Positions 49,049 to 57,090 are shown, counted from the stretch's first letter. The stretch: DNA of 64,000 nucleotides from Anaerolineales bacterium (GCA_020634895.1 JACKAV010000001.1:124001-188000); one strand, 5' to 3'. Program-made: numbers and translations. The notes: generated by a model not told the origin, from the letters alone.

Positions 49049-50475
49049 TTCACCTCGCAGCGCGTAAAGATAAGAGCGGCGTCGTCTTGATATTGCTCAC
49101 ACCATTGATCTGAACTTTGCACGGCGCTGACCAACGCCGGTTGGGTTTGCGCGAGGAATAAAAGATTGATGCCCAGTTTGTCGAGTTCCGCTTCCCAGCC
49201 TTCATGCGCGGATTGCACGAAGAGATACGACTCGGCTTGCTCTGCGGTGTAGATGACTTGAATGCGCGTGTCGAACCAGACGGGGCGGGTGGGTACGGCA
49301 TGGATGAGGTAACTTCCAAAGACAACATCGTTCCACATCGGACCGGGGAGTTGAGGATGCTGATTTAGCCATTCGGCGGCTGCGACCGGTGTGGCGGGAC
49401 TCACCGCCGGTGGTGAATCTTTCCACCAACTGTCACGCAGACCCGGAAGCAGCATCAATGGCAGGAGCATGAATATCAGACCAAGCAAATAGTTCAACGC
49501 GGGCAATTTGACTTCGGGCGTTTGATCGATGCGTTTGGTAATACCTTCAGGCATGAGCGACGCGGTCAGAATGGCAATGATGAACAGATCCCAGATCACA
49601 TAGCGGACGCCTGTCAGCGCCAGCCAGGAAAAAGCGAGGAACAAAATGCCTTCGAAAAGCGAGAGGCGTTTTCTTGCGTAGGCAGCCAGCGGAACAAGCA
49701 GGATCAGCCACGCGAAGAAGATGTTCATCTGCCAGCCTTCATTGAGCGGAGGCAGCCACTCAGGGCTGAGGTTGCGGATGCCGGGAGCGGTAAAGGTTCC
49801 GATCACCGATTGCCATAATACATATCCGCGCGGGTTGAGAAAGGTAATTGCAAAAGATGCCAGTGCGAACCAGAATAATTTTTTCCTGTCGCCGCTTCCG
49901 AAGATAAATGCAATGCCAATAAGTACAAAGAATAAAATGAAAGAACCATGCAGGTTTGCCCATGCCCAACTGATGGGAATGAGCAGCCAAAGCGGCTTGT
50001 GATCGTTTTTATTCCACTTCAATAACAGCCACAAGACCGCCACGAACAGCGGATATGCAAAAAGCTGCGGACGGGTTGTCCAGTTGCTGCTGCCGGAGAG
50101 ACCCGCAATTAGAGTGAGCAAAGTCGCTGTCTGTGCGCCAACGCCACTTTCTCGCAAGGTCATCCATAATACTGCGTAGGTCGCTCCAATGAGAATTGTG
50201 ACAAGGAAAACCGTAAATGAGATTTTTCCGGCTTTGTAAACAAGCCAGAACAATGAAGCCGACATCCATGATTGATAGGTAATGGGTTGTCCTGCTTGAA
50301 TGGAACTGTATGTATCCACGATCGGAACAGCGCCGTTTTCGACCACGTCCCTGCCGAGGCGCAAATACCACCAGTAGTCATGCGGCTGCACAGGCAAAAG
50401 AACTGCGATAATTAGCAGCGGAAAGAGTGCAATCGCCAGCCAAAGGAAGTTGTAGGAGCGGGAAGGATTTTTCAT
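49045..50475 (-). CDS. Polytopic membrane protein, GT-C-like
   Basis: The 476-aa protein has about eleven membrane helices and an N-terminal loop LLPVQPHDYWWYLRLGRDVVENG with an Asp-Tyr pair, resembling polyprenyl-phosphate-sugar transferases of the GT-C fold. A soluble C-terminal part (about 370-476) carries GPMWNDVVFGSYLIHA. It is coupled to the following glycosyltransferase gene. A sugar transfer role outside the membrane is inferred. Confidence 0.65.
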   Translation of the reverse strand: MKNPSRSYNFLWLAIALFPLLIIAVLLPVQPHDYWWYLRLGRDVVENGAVPIVDTYSSIQAGQPITYQSWMSASLFWLVYKAGKISFTVFLVTILIGATYAVLWMTLRESGVGAQTATLLTLIAGLSGSSNWTTRPQLFAYPLFVAVLWLLLKWNKNDHKPLWLLIPISWAWANLHGSFILFFVLIGIAFIFGSGDRKKLFWFALASFAITFLNPRGYVLWQSVIGTFTAPGIRNLSPEWLPPLNEGWQMNIFFAWLILLVPLAAYARKRLSLFEGILFLAFSWLALTGVRYVIWDLFIIAILTASLMPEGITKRIDQTPEVKLPALNYLLGLIFMLLPLMLLPGLRDSWWKDSPPAVSPATPVAAAEWLNQHPQLPGPMWNDVVFGSYLIHAVPTRPVWFDTRIQVIYTAEQAESYLFVQSAHEGWEAELDKLGINLLFLAQTQPALVSAVQSSDQWCEQYQDDAALIFTRCEVK

Positions 50476-50489
50476 GGTTGTTACATAAT

Positions 50490-50510
50490 GGGGCGAGATG
50501 ACCTCGCCCC
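50490..50510. repeat. Short palindrome (GGGGCGAG ... CTCGCCCC)
   Basis: An 8-bp stem with a 5-nt loop lies in the 44-bp gap between two minus-strand genes, related to the TAGGGG palindrome at 17033-17062. Confidence 0.6.
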
Positions 50511-50519
50511 TACGGACGT

Positions 50520-50939
50520 TTATCCAACATGCGGGGCGGAATAAGACGGCGATTTATGCACATGCACAACTTTCCATTTGCCGTCCATCTTCATCATCAC
50601 GCGGCTTTCATTATGCGCCGCAACGGTCACGCCAGATTTCAGCGCTGTGCTGATAAGCAATGTATAACTCGCAATGGCTGTATCGCCGTAACGTTGTATC
50701 AATAAGTTCGCAAGATCAAAACGCGTCTTGCCGGTTTCTTCCGCGCCAAAAACAGAACCGCGTTCGGCGTTCGAATTCATCATGAACTCATGGAACGGCA
50801 GACCATCGATCCGCTGCGGCGTGACCCACCATTCGTAGAGCGTCAGATCCTCTGCGGACGTTTCGTGATACGAAGCGATGTCATTGGTCATGATGCCCTG
50901 CAGATGCTTCAATAAAAATTCGTGGACTTCTGAATCCAT
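50520..50939 (-). CDS. SnoaL/NTF2-like protein
   Basis: The 139-aa protein has an NTF2-like cone fold with FLLKHLQGIMTNDIASYHET at the start and HNESRVMMKMDGKWKVVHVHKS at the end, closest to CaMKII-association-domain-type proteins. It may bind a small ligand or form dimers. It lies 2 bp from the upstream glycosyltransferase gene. No catalytic residue can be named. Confidence 0.68.
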   Translation of the reverse strand: MDSEVHEFLLKHLQGIMTNDIASYHETSAEDLTLYEWWVTPQRIDGLPFHEFMMNSNAERGSVFGAEETGKTRFDLANLLIQRYGDTAIASYTLLISTALKSGVTVAAHNESRVMMKMDGKWKVVHVHKSPSYSAPHVG

Positions 50940-50941
50940 GC

Positions 50942-51946
50942 CTAATCCTCCAGCAAAACCTTGAGATACGAATCGACCATTTTATCGAGACCGAACTCGG
51001 ACTCTGCGCGCCTCCGCGCCGTCGCCCGGAATTGACTCTGTTTCTCGAGCACTTCTCCCGCTGACGCCGCCAGCGCGTTCACGTCGGGTGTTTCCAACTT
51101 CCACGGGTCGGCTCCGTACGGAACGATGCAGCCAGCATCGTCTGTGACCAGTTCTTTGAGCGAACCGCTGTCGAAACCGATGACGGGAAGTCCGCATGCC
51201 AGGGCTTCGATGACCGAATTGGGGCAGGGCGGGTTGACTTCGGCACAGTACATCAGGTGAGATGATCGTGCCAATTTGGGAATATCCGCCCGTGGAACCG
51301 TGCCAAGAAATTTCACAGGAACTTTGCTTTGCAATTTTTTCTGCGTAGACTCGTCCACCGTGCCAGCAACAACGACTTCCATTGGGTATTTTGCGGACAT
51401 GATTTCCGCCACACTGACAGCATGGAACAAGCCGGAGTTGAGTCCGCGCGCGAGGCTGCCTTCCAGTAAAAGCATTCGGTATGTATCTGTCGGACGGTCT
51501 TGGTCGCCTTCATGCGTGTAAGCATTTAAGTCAACGCCGTTGATGATGACGCTTGCAGGTGCGTTTGCCACGCCATACCAATCTTCCCACCACCGACGGA
51601 TGAAACGACTTTGGTAAATGACCCTGTCTGCAAAGCGTTTGCGGATGGTCGCGAGCATCACATTCCCATACTCTGCGCGGACGCTGTATCTGATTCCCGA
51701 CCATTTCACGCGCTGCACCCAGTTGATGCCGTCCAACCTTTGGACGACGCGAATGCCCCGTCGGCGAACCCGGTTCAGGTCCAGCAGGAAGCGGGTTCCG
51801 GCAATGACGAGAGCCGCGTCAAATTTGTCATCCAGATCATGGGTCACGTCGATGCCGCGGGCTTGTAATCCCTGCTCGAACTTCAGCCGAAAGGATGCCA
51901 TTCCGCCCGTTCCCTGAACGAATGGTGTGATGCAAATGCGGGTCAT
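50942..51946 (-). CDS. Glycosyltransferase family 4-like
   Basis: The 334-aa protein has a GT-B layout: CITPFVQGTGGMASFRLKFEQ at the start and SSHLMYCAEVNPPCPNSVIEALACGLPVIGFDSGSLKEL near the end, with the conserved Glu of the donor site in NSVIEAL. A sugar-transfer role in surface glycan synthesis is inferred. TATAAT lies 7 nt before the ATG on the minus strand, so the mRNA may be leaderless. Confidence 0.82.
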   Translation of the reverse strand: MTRICITPFVQGTGGMASFRLKFEQGLQARGIDVTHDLDDKFDAALVIAGTRFLLDLNRVRRRGIRVVQRLDGINWVQRVKWSGIRYSVRAEYGNVMLATIRKRFADRVIYQSRFIRRWWEDWYGVANAPASVIINGVDLNAYTHEGDQDRPTDTYRMLLLEGSLARGLNSGLFHAVSVAEIMSAKYPMEVVVAGTVDESTQKKLQSKVPVKFLGTVPRADIPKLARSSHLMYCAEVNPPCPNSVIEALACGLPVIGFDSGSLKELVTDDAGCIVPYGADPWKLETPDVNALAASAGEVLEKQSQFRATARRRAESEFGLDKMVDSYLKVLLED

Positions 51947-51953
51947 GCTGAAA

Positions 51954-51959
51954 ATTATA
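51954..51959 (-). promoter_or_regulatory. TATAAT box 7 nt before a glycosyltransferase gene (leaderless start)
   Basis: On the minus strand TATAAT is followed by 7 nt and the ATG at 51944-51946. Confidence 0.5.
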
Positions 51960-52032
51960 ACCGTAGGGGCAAGGTTATCCCGCTCTTACTTTTATGGTAT
52001 CCTTCGTCCATCTCATTCGGGAGAATTTGTTC

Positions 52033-52668
52033 ATGTATATTGCCATTGAGGGCGTGATCGGTGTGGGCAAAACCACGCTGGCACGATTGTTGCAGCAGGC
52101 TTTTCACGCAGAAGTATTGTTGGAGGTCTTTGAGGAAAACCCGTTCCTCTCCGATTTTTATGGTGATCGCGCGCGGTACGCATTTCAAACCCAGATATTC
52201 TTTTTGCTCAGCCGCTATCGTCAGCAAAATAACACCGTACCCGATGCGCTTGCCGCGGGAAAAAATTTGATCTCAGATTACACCTTCGCCAAAGATGCCC
52301 TGTTTGCAGGTATCAACCTGAAAGGTGACGAGTTGGAAATGTATCACAAGGTCCATGAGGCATTGGGCGAGAAGATTCCCAAGCCCAACTTGCTGGTCTA
52401 TTTGCAGGCAACAACCAATACGCTCATGAACCGCATTGCATTCCGCGACCGACCCTATGAGCGCCAGATGGAACGAAGTTATATCGATGAATTGAATCAG
52501 GCGTATGAAGAATTCTTTTCGAAGCCGTTCGATCATACGCCCATCTTGAAGATCGACACGAACGATCTGAACATCATCCAGAATGCGGACCATATCAAGT
52601 TGATCGAGAACCGCATCCGCGAGACGCTGGGTATGGCGCCCTATCAGCCCGCCCTGCCGATCAAATAG
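52033..52668 (+). CDS. Deoxynucleoside kinase (dAK/dGK family), copy 1
   Basis: The 211-aa protein has a P-loop (AIEGVIGVGKTTLARLL), the substrate-binding EENPFLSDFYGD, a SDYTFAKDALFAGINL region with catalytic Glu/Arg neighbours, and the lid RIAFRDRPYERQME. It phosphorylates deoxynucleosides for salvage. GGGAGA lies before the ATG at 52033. It is followed within 9 bp by a nucleotidyltransferase gene. A second copy lies at 55350. Confidence 0.87.
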   Translation: MYIAIEGVIGVGKTTLARLLQQAFHAEVLLEVFEENPFLSDFYGDRARYAFQTQIFFLLSRYRQQNNTVPDALAAGKNLISDYTFAKDALFAGINLKGDELEMYHKVHEALGEKIPKPNLLVYLQATTNTLMNRIAFRDRPYERQMERSYIDELNQAYEEFFSKPFDHTPILKIDTNDLNIIQNADHIKLIENRIRETLGMAPYQPALPIK

Positions 52669-52676
52669 AGAGTCAT

Positions 52677-53699
52677 ATGCGCGTTACAAAAGATTCACTT
52701 TTACGTATTGCCAAAGAGACCGTTCAGGAACGGGCGTATAACGACCCGGATATTGTGGCGGCGTATCTCACCGGCTCACTGCGGGGAGAACCCATGCTGG
52801 GCGGCACCGCGGATATCGACATCGTCTTCGTTCACAAGACAACGCCGACGAAGTCACGCGAATTCGTCAAACTCACGCCCGATTTCCATATTGATATCAG
52901 CCGCCGCGCGAAGGATGAGTTCAAATCTCCGCGTGAGCTGCGCGGCGACCCGTGGCTCGGCTTTGAAATGTACGACCCCGTCCTTTTGTATGAACGCGAA
53001 AAGTTCTTCGACTTTGTGCAAGCCAGTCTGCGCGCAGGGTTCGAGTTCGAACAGCCGCCGTTGATGCTTCAACGCTGCAACACGCTTCTCAGTCACGGGC
53101 GCGGCAACTGGATGGACCTCGCCGAGTTCGATGGGGAGGCGCGTCCGAAGGAAGTCCGCAAGTATATGAAATCGCTTTTCCATGCCGTCAACGCCATTGC
53201 CGAGTTGAACGGTCCGCCTATTTGGGAGCGCAGGCTGCTGCTTGATTTCCCTGCCCGCGCCGAAGCCGCGCAAAGACCCGGCATGGTCGCCGCGGTGTAT
53301 GGTCTGATCGGCGCGAATAATGCGGACGCTGAAACGGTCAAAAGCTGGCTGCCTGATTGGAAGGAAGCCTTCAAACTCGCCGCAGAAACTCCCGGTGTGG
53401 ATGTGCGGATTCATCCCGCGCGCTTGAACTATTACGAGAAATCCATCAAGGCGATGCTGGACAGCGACACGCCTCTTGCCGCGCTCTGGCCTGCTCTGCA
53501 TACCTGGACCTTATCCGCGCAGGTGCTGACTGGCGACCACTTCAAGTTCTGGCAAAACGCCTGCAATTCGCTCGGCCTGCTCGACGGTTTCTCCGAACGT
53601 GTCGAAGGCTTGGACCACTTCCTCGACGAGATCGAGATCATGTTCGAGGATATCGCCGCCGCCAACGGTTTGGACGTCCAGCCATCGACAGGGCTGTAA
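52677..53699 (+). CDS. Nucleotidyltransferase-domain protein
   Basis: The 340-aa protein has a minimal nucleotidyltransferase motif in its first 80 residues (AAYLTGSLRGEPMLGGTADIDIVFVH; GS...DxD), followed by a large helical domain (about 120-340). Such enzymes adenylylate or uridylylate RNAs or small molecules. No partner toxin or antitoxin is near. The last bases hold the -35 box of the downstream leader promoter. Confidence 0.65.
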   Translation: MRVTKDSLLRIAKETVQERAYNDPDIVAAYLTGSLRGEPMLGGTADIDIVFVHKTTPTKSREFVKLTPDFHIDISRRAKDEFKSPRELRGDPWLGFEMYDPVLLYEREKFFDFVQASLRAGFEFEQPPLMLQRCNTLLSHGRGNWMDLAEFDGEARPKEVRKYMKSLFHAVNAIAELNGPPIWERRLLLDFPARAEAAQRPGMVAAVYGLIGANNADAETVKSWLPDWKEAFKLAAETPGVDVRIHPARLNYYEKSIKAMLDSDTPLAALWPALHTWTLSAQVLTGDHFKFWQNACNSLGLLDGFSERVEGLDHFLDEIEIMFEDIAAANGLDVQPSTGL

Positions 53700-53712
53700 A
53701 TGCGTGTATAAT
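53685..53712 (+). promoter_or_regulatory. Strong predicted promoter of the leader RNA upstream of pyrB
   Basis: TCGACA (53685-53690) and TATAAT (53707-53712) are separated by 16 bp, close to the sigma-70 consensus. The -35 lies inside the end of the upstream coding region. The expected start is at 53718-53721. Confidence 0.65.
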
Positions 53713-53720
53713 CAGCGCCG

Positions 53721-53810
53721 ATGTTTCGAGGAAATTACCCGCTCCATCCGCTTGACCCCTGCCGATTAGGCACATTCCTCGTTTTATTTTTTCCTTCTCA
53801 AAAAGCCTGA
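53721..53810 (+). CDS. Candidate 29-codon leader peptide
   Basis: The frame starts at the predicted transcription start and reads MFRGNYPLHPLDPCRLG..., then a hydrophobic FLVLFFP end. The codons for that part form the U-rich tract GUUUUAUUUUUU. Its stop codon lies inside the 5' arm of the terminator hairpin at 53800-53831. This is the geometry of the enterobacterial pyrBI leader. It could also be an accidental frame in a structured RNA. Confidence 0.4.
   Translation: MFRGNYPLHPLDPCRLGTFLVLFFPSQKA
53727..53792 (+). ncRNA. Candidate structured leader RNA
   Basis: CGAGGAA (53727-53733) pairs with TTCCTCG (53775-53781), enclosing 41 nt with an inner TGCC/GGCA hairpin (53760-53772). A U-rich tract follows at once. 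It could be a small regulatory RNA or a ligand-sensing leader. No known riboswitch class is recognised. Confidence 0.35.
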
Positions 53811-53831
53811 CAAATATTTGTCAGGCTTTTT
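53800..53831 (+). terminator. Perfect palindromic terminator in the pyrB leader
   Basis: A 32-nt perfect palindrome with AAAAAGCCTGACAAAT and its complement, ending in five T. It lies about 100 bp upstream of the NIF3-domain gene and would end transcription before pyrB unless prevented. Confidence 0.8.
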
Positions 53832-53845
53832 CTTAATAATGGCAA

Positions 53846-53916
53846 GTCACCTTGAGCCGACAGGCGAAGGGTCTCAAAGATAATCATAGAGATGCTTCGC
53901 TGCCGCTCAGCATGAC
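53846..53916. repeat. Palindromic repeat, GTCACCCTGAGC family, copy 2
   Basis: GTCACCTTGAGC and GCTCAGCATGAC ends with inner GCGAAGGGTCTC and AGAGATGCTTCGC words, near-identical to copy 1. It lies between the leader terminator and the NIF3-domain gene. Confidence 0.75.
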
Positions 53917-53933
53917 AAATTGGAGAGAAATAC

Positions 53934-54278
53934 ATGAACGATTTTACCGATGTGAAACTTGAGATCTTCGTGCCTGAGAGTCATGTGACACAGGTCCGCG
54001 ACGCGTTGGCGGAGATTGGTGTGGGTGTGATCGGGAAGTACGATCATTGTTTCGCTGTCTCGCAGGTGCAGGGATCGTTTCGTCCGCTGGAGGGGGCGAA
54101 TCCGTTCGACGGAAAAATAGGTGAGATCACTTTCAGCGTGGAGTCAAAGATCGAAGTGAATTGCAGGCGCGGGCTGGTGGAAGAGGCGCTCGCCGCTGTG
54201 CGGCGGGTCCATCCATATGAGGAACCGCTTATCAACATTTTCCCGTTAGTAAATCATCTTTTCAAAATAAAGAATTAG
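53934..54278 (+). CDS. Stand-alone NIF3 middle-domain (YqfO/CutA-fold) protein
   Basis: The 114-aa protein reads VKLEIFVPESHVTQVRDALAE, then GKYDHCFAVSQVQGSFRPLEG-ANPF and a C-terminal RVHPYEEPLINIFPL, matching the insert domain of NIF3/YqfO proteins, which has a CutA/PII-like fold. Here it exists alone. Relatives are proposed to bind metals or small ligands. It precedes pyrB by 11 bp and is likely co-expressed with it. Confidence 0.72.
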   Translation: MNDFTDVKLEIFVPESHVTQVRDALAEIGVGVIGKYDHCFAVSQVQGSFRPLEGANPFDGKIGEITFSVESKIEVNCRRGLVEEALAAVRRVHPYEEPLINIFPLVNHLFKIKN

Positions 54279-54289
54279 GAGACCATCAA

Positions 54290-55273
54290 ATGCCAACTGA
54301 ATCTTCATCCCCTTATCTGCCTTTTGGCGAGAACAAGAACGCCCCGTGGTTTGGAAAGGACATTCTTTCCGTCAAGCAGTTCAGCCGCGAAGACCTTGAG
54401 TATGTGTTCGGCGTGGCTCACGAAATGCGCGGCATGGTCGAGCGTGTTGGGACGTTCGACCTGCTCAAAGGAAAGATCCTTGCCAACCTTTTTTATGAAC
54501 CGTCCACGCGTACCTCGTCGTCGTTTACGGCGTCGATGGAACGGCTTGGCGGATCGGTCATTCCGATCAATGAAGTGAAATATTCATCGGTGTCGAAAGG
54601 CGAGAGCCTGCCCGATACCATCCGCACACTGGAATGTTATGCCGATGTGATCGTGCTGCGCCACCCGGAGACGGGGTCGGCGGCGATTGCGGCGAAGGCG
54701 GCGAAGAAACCGGTCATCAACGCGGGCGACGGTGTGGGCGAGCATCCCACACAGGCGCTTCTCGACACGTTTACCATTTTCGAGGAACTCGGCGCCGGTC
54801 AGGTTGACGGCATGACCGTGACCATGCTCGGTGACTTGAAGTACGGGCGTACGGTCCACTCGCTGGCGCGGCTGCTTTCGTTGTTCAAGGTCAAGATCAA
54901 TTATGTCTCACCGGAAATTTTGAAGATGCCGAAGGAAGTCATGGACGAAGTTGGCGCGAAGGGAATTCCGCAGGCGGAATATTCTTCGCTTGAAGAAGTT
55001 CTACCTGAAACCGATGTGCTCTACGTGACGCGCGTCCAGAAGGAACGCTTCGAAGCCCCGGCGGATTATGAAAAGGTCAAAGGTGCGTATGTGATCGACC
55101 CAGCCGTGATGAAAGCAGCGAAAAAGGAAATGATCGTCATGCATCCGCTGCCGCGTGTAGGCGAGATCAGCCCTGATTTCGATGATGATCCGCGTGCTGC
55201 ATATTTCCGCCAGATGGAATATGGTTTGTATGTCAGAATGGCGCTGCTGGCGATGGTTTTGGGGAAGGCGTAA
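54290..55273 (+). CDS. pyrB: Aspartate carbamoyltransferase catalytic subunit
   Basis: The 327-aa protein has the ATCase carbamoyl-phosphate site FYEPSTRTSSSFTASMERL, the HPTQALLDTFT motif, MLGDLKYGRTVHSL and MHPLPRVGEIS. It condenses carbamoyl phosphate and aspartate, the first committed step of pyrimidine synthesis. No regulatory pyrI follows, so transcriptional control via the upstream leader would make sense. AGGAG lies 8-9 nt before the ATG. A 13-bp stem terminator follows. Confidence 0.93.
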   Translation: MPTESSSPYLPFGENKNAPWFGKDILSVKQFSREDLEYVFGVAHEMRGMVERVGTFDLLKGKILANLFYEPSTRTSSSFTASMERLGGSVIPINEVKYSSVSKGESLPDTIRTLECYADVIVLRHPETGSAAIAAKAAKKPVINAGDGVGEHPTQALLDTFTIFEELGAGQVDGMTVTMLGDLKYGRTVHSLARLLSLFKVKINYVSPEILKMPKEVMDEVGAKGIPQAEYSSLEEVLPETDVLYVTRVQKERFEAPADYEKVKGAYVIDPAVMKAAKKEMIVMHPLPRVGEISPDFDDDPRAAYFRQMEYGLYVRMALLAMVLGKA

Positions 55274-55282
55274 ACAAGATTA

Positions 55283-55328
55283 AAAGTTACAGGTTGCAGG
55301 ATTTACTCTGCAACCTGTAATTTTTAAC
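55283..55328. terminator. Bidirectional terminator formed by a G/T-rich repeat
   Basis: TTACAGGTTGCAG (55287-55299) pairs with CTGCAACCTGTAA (55308-55320), flanked by A- and T-runs. It shares words with the repeats at 30582 and 32316. It lies between pyrB and the convergent kinase gene. Confidence 0.75.
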
Positions 55329-55349
55329 TTTCAATTTGTAACCAAAATC

Positions 55350-56015
55350 CTAATCTTCTGCCGCTCTTGCCACTTCTTCCGGCTCGAAAACGACTTCTTC
55401 CTTGCCGGTCAGCTTCGCTTCGATCTTCGAGACGATCAGCCGCAGGTGACCGTTATGGGCGACATAGTCCAAGTCGTCGGCTGGGACGGCGAGAATGGGA
55501 CACAGGGTGAAGTTGTCGATCCAGCCTTCGTAGAGGTCGTTCAGATTTTGCAGGTATTCGGGGGAAATGGTCCGCTCATAATCCCGTCCGCGGCGGTCGA
55601 TGCGGCTCATGAGCGTATCCACTGAGGCGCGCAGATAAATGACCAGATCAGGCGGGGGCAGGAATTGAATGGCGGTCTCATAAAGATCGCGATAGGTCTG
55701 GTGATCGCGGTCAGTCATATTGCCCTGCTGGAACAAGTTATAAGCAAAGATCTCCGCATCTTCATAGACGCTGCGATCCTGAATGACAGAGTTGGGATGC
55801 TGTGCAAGGTTGAAGTGCGAGCGCAAACGGTGGGTGAGGAAGAAGACCTGCGAGTGGAACGCCCAGGCGGTCATGTCCCTGTAAAAGTCAGCGAGATAGG
55901 GGTTTTGTGTGACGGGTTCGTAGAACGGGTCCCAGCCCATTTGGTCACAAAGCATTTTGACGAGTGTGGATTTCCCAACACCGATATTTCCAGCAATGGC
56001 GATGAATCGTTTCAT
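55350..56015 (-). CDS. Deoxynucleoside kinase (dAK/dGK family), copy 2
   Basis: The 221-aa protein has the P-loop AIAGNIGVGKSTLVKML, the substrate motif EPVTQNPYLADFYRDM, a QDRSVYEDAEIFAYNL region and the lid RIDRRGRDYERTI. It phosphorylates deoxynucleosides. It is about as long as copy 1 but clearly diverged (different lid and C terminus with VVFEPEEVARAAED), suggesting a different nucleoside preference. Confidence 0.87.
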   Translation of the reverse strand: MKRFIAIAGNIGVGKSTLVKMLCDQMGWDPFYEPVTQNPYLADFYRDMTAWAFHSQVFFLTHRLRSHFNLAQHPNSVIQDRSVYEDAEIFAYNLFQQGNMTDRDHQTYRDLYETAIQFLPPPDLVIYLRASVDTLMSRIDRRGRDYERTISPEYLQNLNDLYEGWIDNFTLCPILAVPADDLDYVAHNGHLRLIVSKIEAKLTGKEEVVFEPEEVARAAED

Positions 56016-56168
56016 GTGGCATTCTCTCTGAGGTTTTATTTGAGGCAACTGCGAATGGACGATATCCTCTCATGCTTGTGGGCAGCAGCCGATTATTTGA
56101 AGAAGAACGCCGTTATCTTACCACCTCATCGAAAATTGGCGCGGAGTTTTAAGGATAACGTTAACAAA

Positions 56169-56195
56169 AAAGGGCGGGCATGACGCCCGCCCTGA
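56169..56195 (-). terminator. Intrinsic terminator of the DsbA-like gene
   Basis: AGGGCGGGC (56171-56179) pairs with GCCCGCCCT (56185-56193); on the minus strand a run of T follows. Confidence 0.85.
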
Positions 56196-56208
56196 TTAGG
56201 ATAAGCTT

Positions 56209-57075
56209 TTATTGATTTGCCAGTTCGGCGTCGATGATCTGGGCAAAGTATTCGATCGGGTAGGCGCCGCCGAGGCGATGCCCGTTGATGAAGAAGGTCG
56301 GGGTGCCGCCGACGGCTGGCTCGCCGGTGGAGTCATAGGGCAGGGATGCGGCGTATTCCATATCAGCCTGGATATTGCCTTGATATTTGTGGCTGGTCAT
56401 ACACTCTTCGAAAGCGGGAACATCCAGATTCAAGCTCGCAGCAAGATCGTTATAGAAGGACTGCTCGAGCACGGTCCCGGCTTGGTTGTTCATGCTTTCC
56501 TGATTGTCGAACAGCAGGTCGTGATACTCCCAGTAAACGTTCTGGTCACCGGCGCAGAGCGCGGCTTCGGCGCCAGCCATGGCGTTCTGGTGGAACGACA
56601 GCGGGAAGTTGCGATAGACGAAGCGGATCTGATCCGGATACGCCTTCATCAGCGCATCATAGACTTGAACATGCCAGCGCCAGCAATACGGGCATTGGTA
56701 ATCGCTGAATTCGACGATGGTAATCGGCGCATCCGCGGGACCGAGGCTGGGGAAGCCATCCGTGTCGATATCGTAGACGACGGGGAGCGGCGTGGCGGTT
56801 GGCTGCGGTGTGACTTCGATGTAGACAGGTCCCTGATTGGCTGCGACGGTGGTTGTTGCTGCGACTGCCGCCTTGCCGCCCCAAAGGACGTATCCCAACA
56901 GGAGACCGACAGCAAACGCCAGCACCACCAGCACAGAGTAGAAATGCGTGCGCTTAAAAGTGATGAACTCTTCCGGGTCATCTGCCACGGAGGGGGATTC
57001 GATCTCTTCCATCTCTTCGATCGCCTCCGGCTCGGCAGGTGTGGATTTTCTGGATTTTGTGGTTTTAGTTGCCAT
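56209..57075 (-). CDS. DsbA-family thioredoxin-fold protein, membrane-anchored
   Basis: The 288-aa protein has a charged cytoplasmic tail, one membrane segment (about 43-65), a Thr/Pro linker and a DsbA-like domain with FSDYQCPYCWRWHVQVY (CPYC active site), YRNFPLSFHQNA and the cis-Pro region GGTPTFFINGHRLGG. It oxidises or isomerises thiols outside the membrane. TATAAT lies 9 nt before the ATG (minus strand), so the mRNA may be leaderless. A redox gene cluster follows 1.2 kb away. Confidence 0.87.
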   Translation of the reverse strand: MATKTTKSRKSTPAEPEAIEEMEEIESPSVADDPEEFITFKRTHFYSVLVVLAFAVGLLLGYVLWGGKAAVAATTTVAANQGPVYIEVTPQPTATPLPVVYDIDTDGFPSLGPADAPITIVEFSDYQCPYCWRWHVQVYDALMKAYPDQIRFVYRNFPLSFHQNAMAGAEAALCAGDQNVYWEYHDLLFDNQESMNNQAGTVLEQSFYNDLAASLNLDVPAFEECMTSHKYQGNIQADMEYAASLPYDSTGEPAVGGTPTFFINGHRLGGAYPIEYFAQIIDAELANQ

Positions 57076-57084
57076 AGTGGTCGG

Positions 57085-57090
57085 ATTATA
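57085..57090 (-). promoter_or_regulatory. TATAAT box 9 nt before the DsbA-like gene (leaderless start)
   Basis: On the minus strand TATAAT is followed by 9 nt and the ATG at 57073-57075. Confidence 0.5.
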
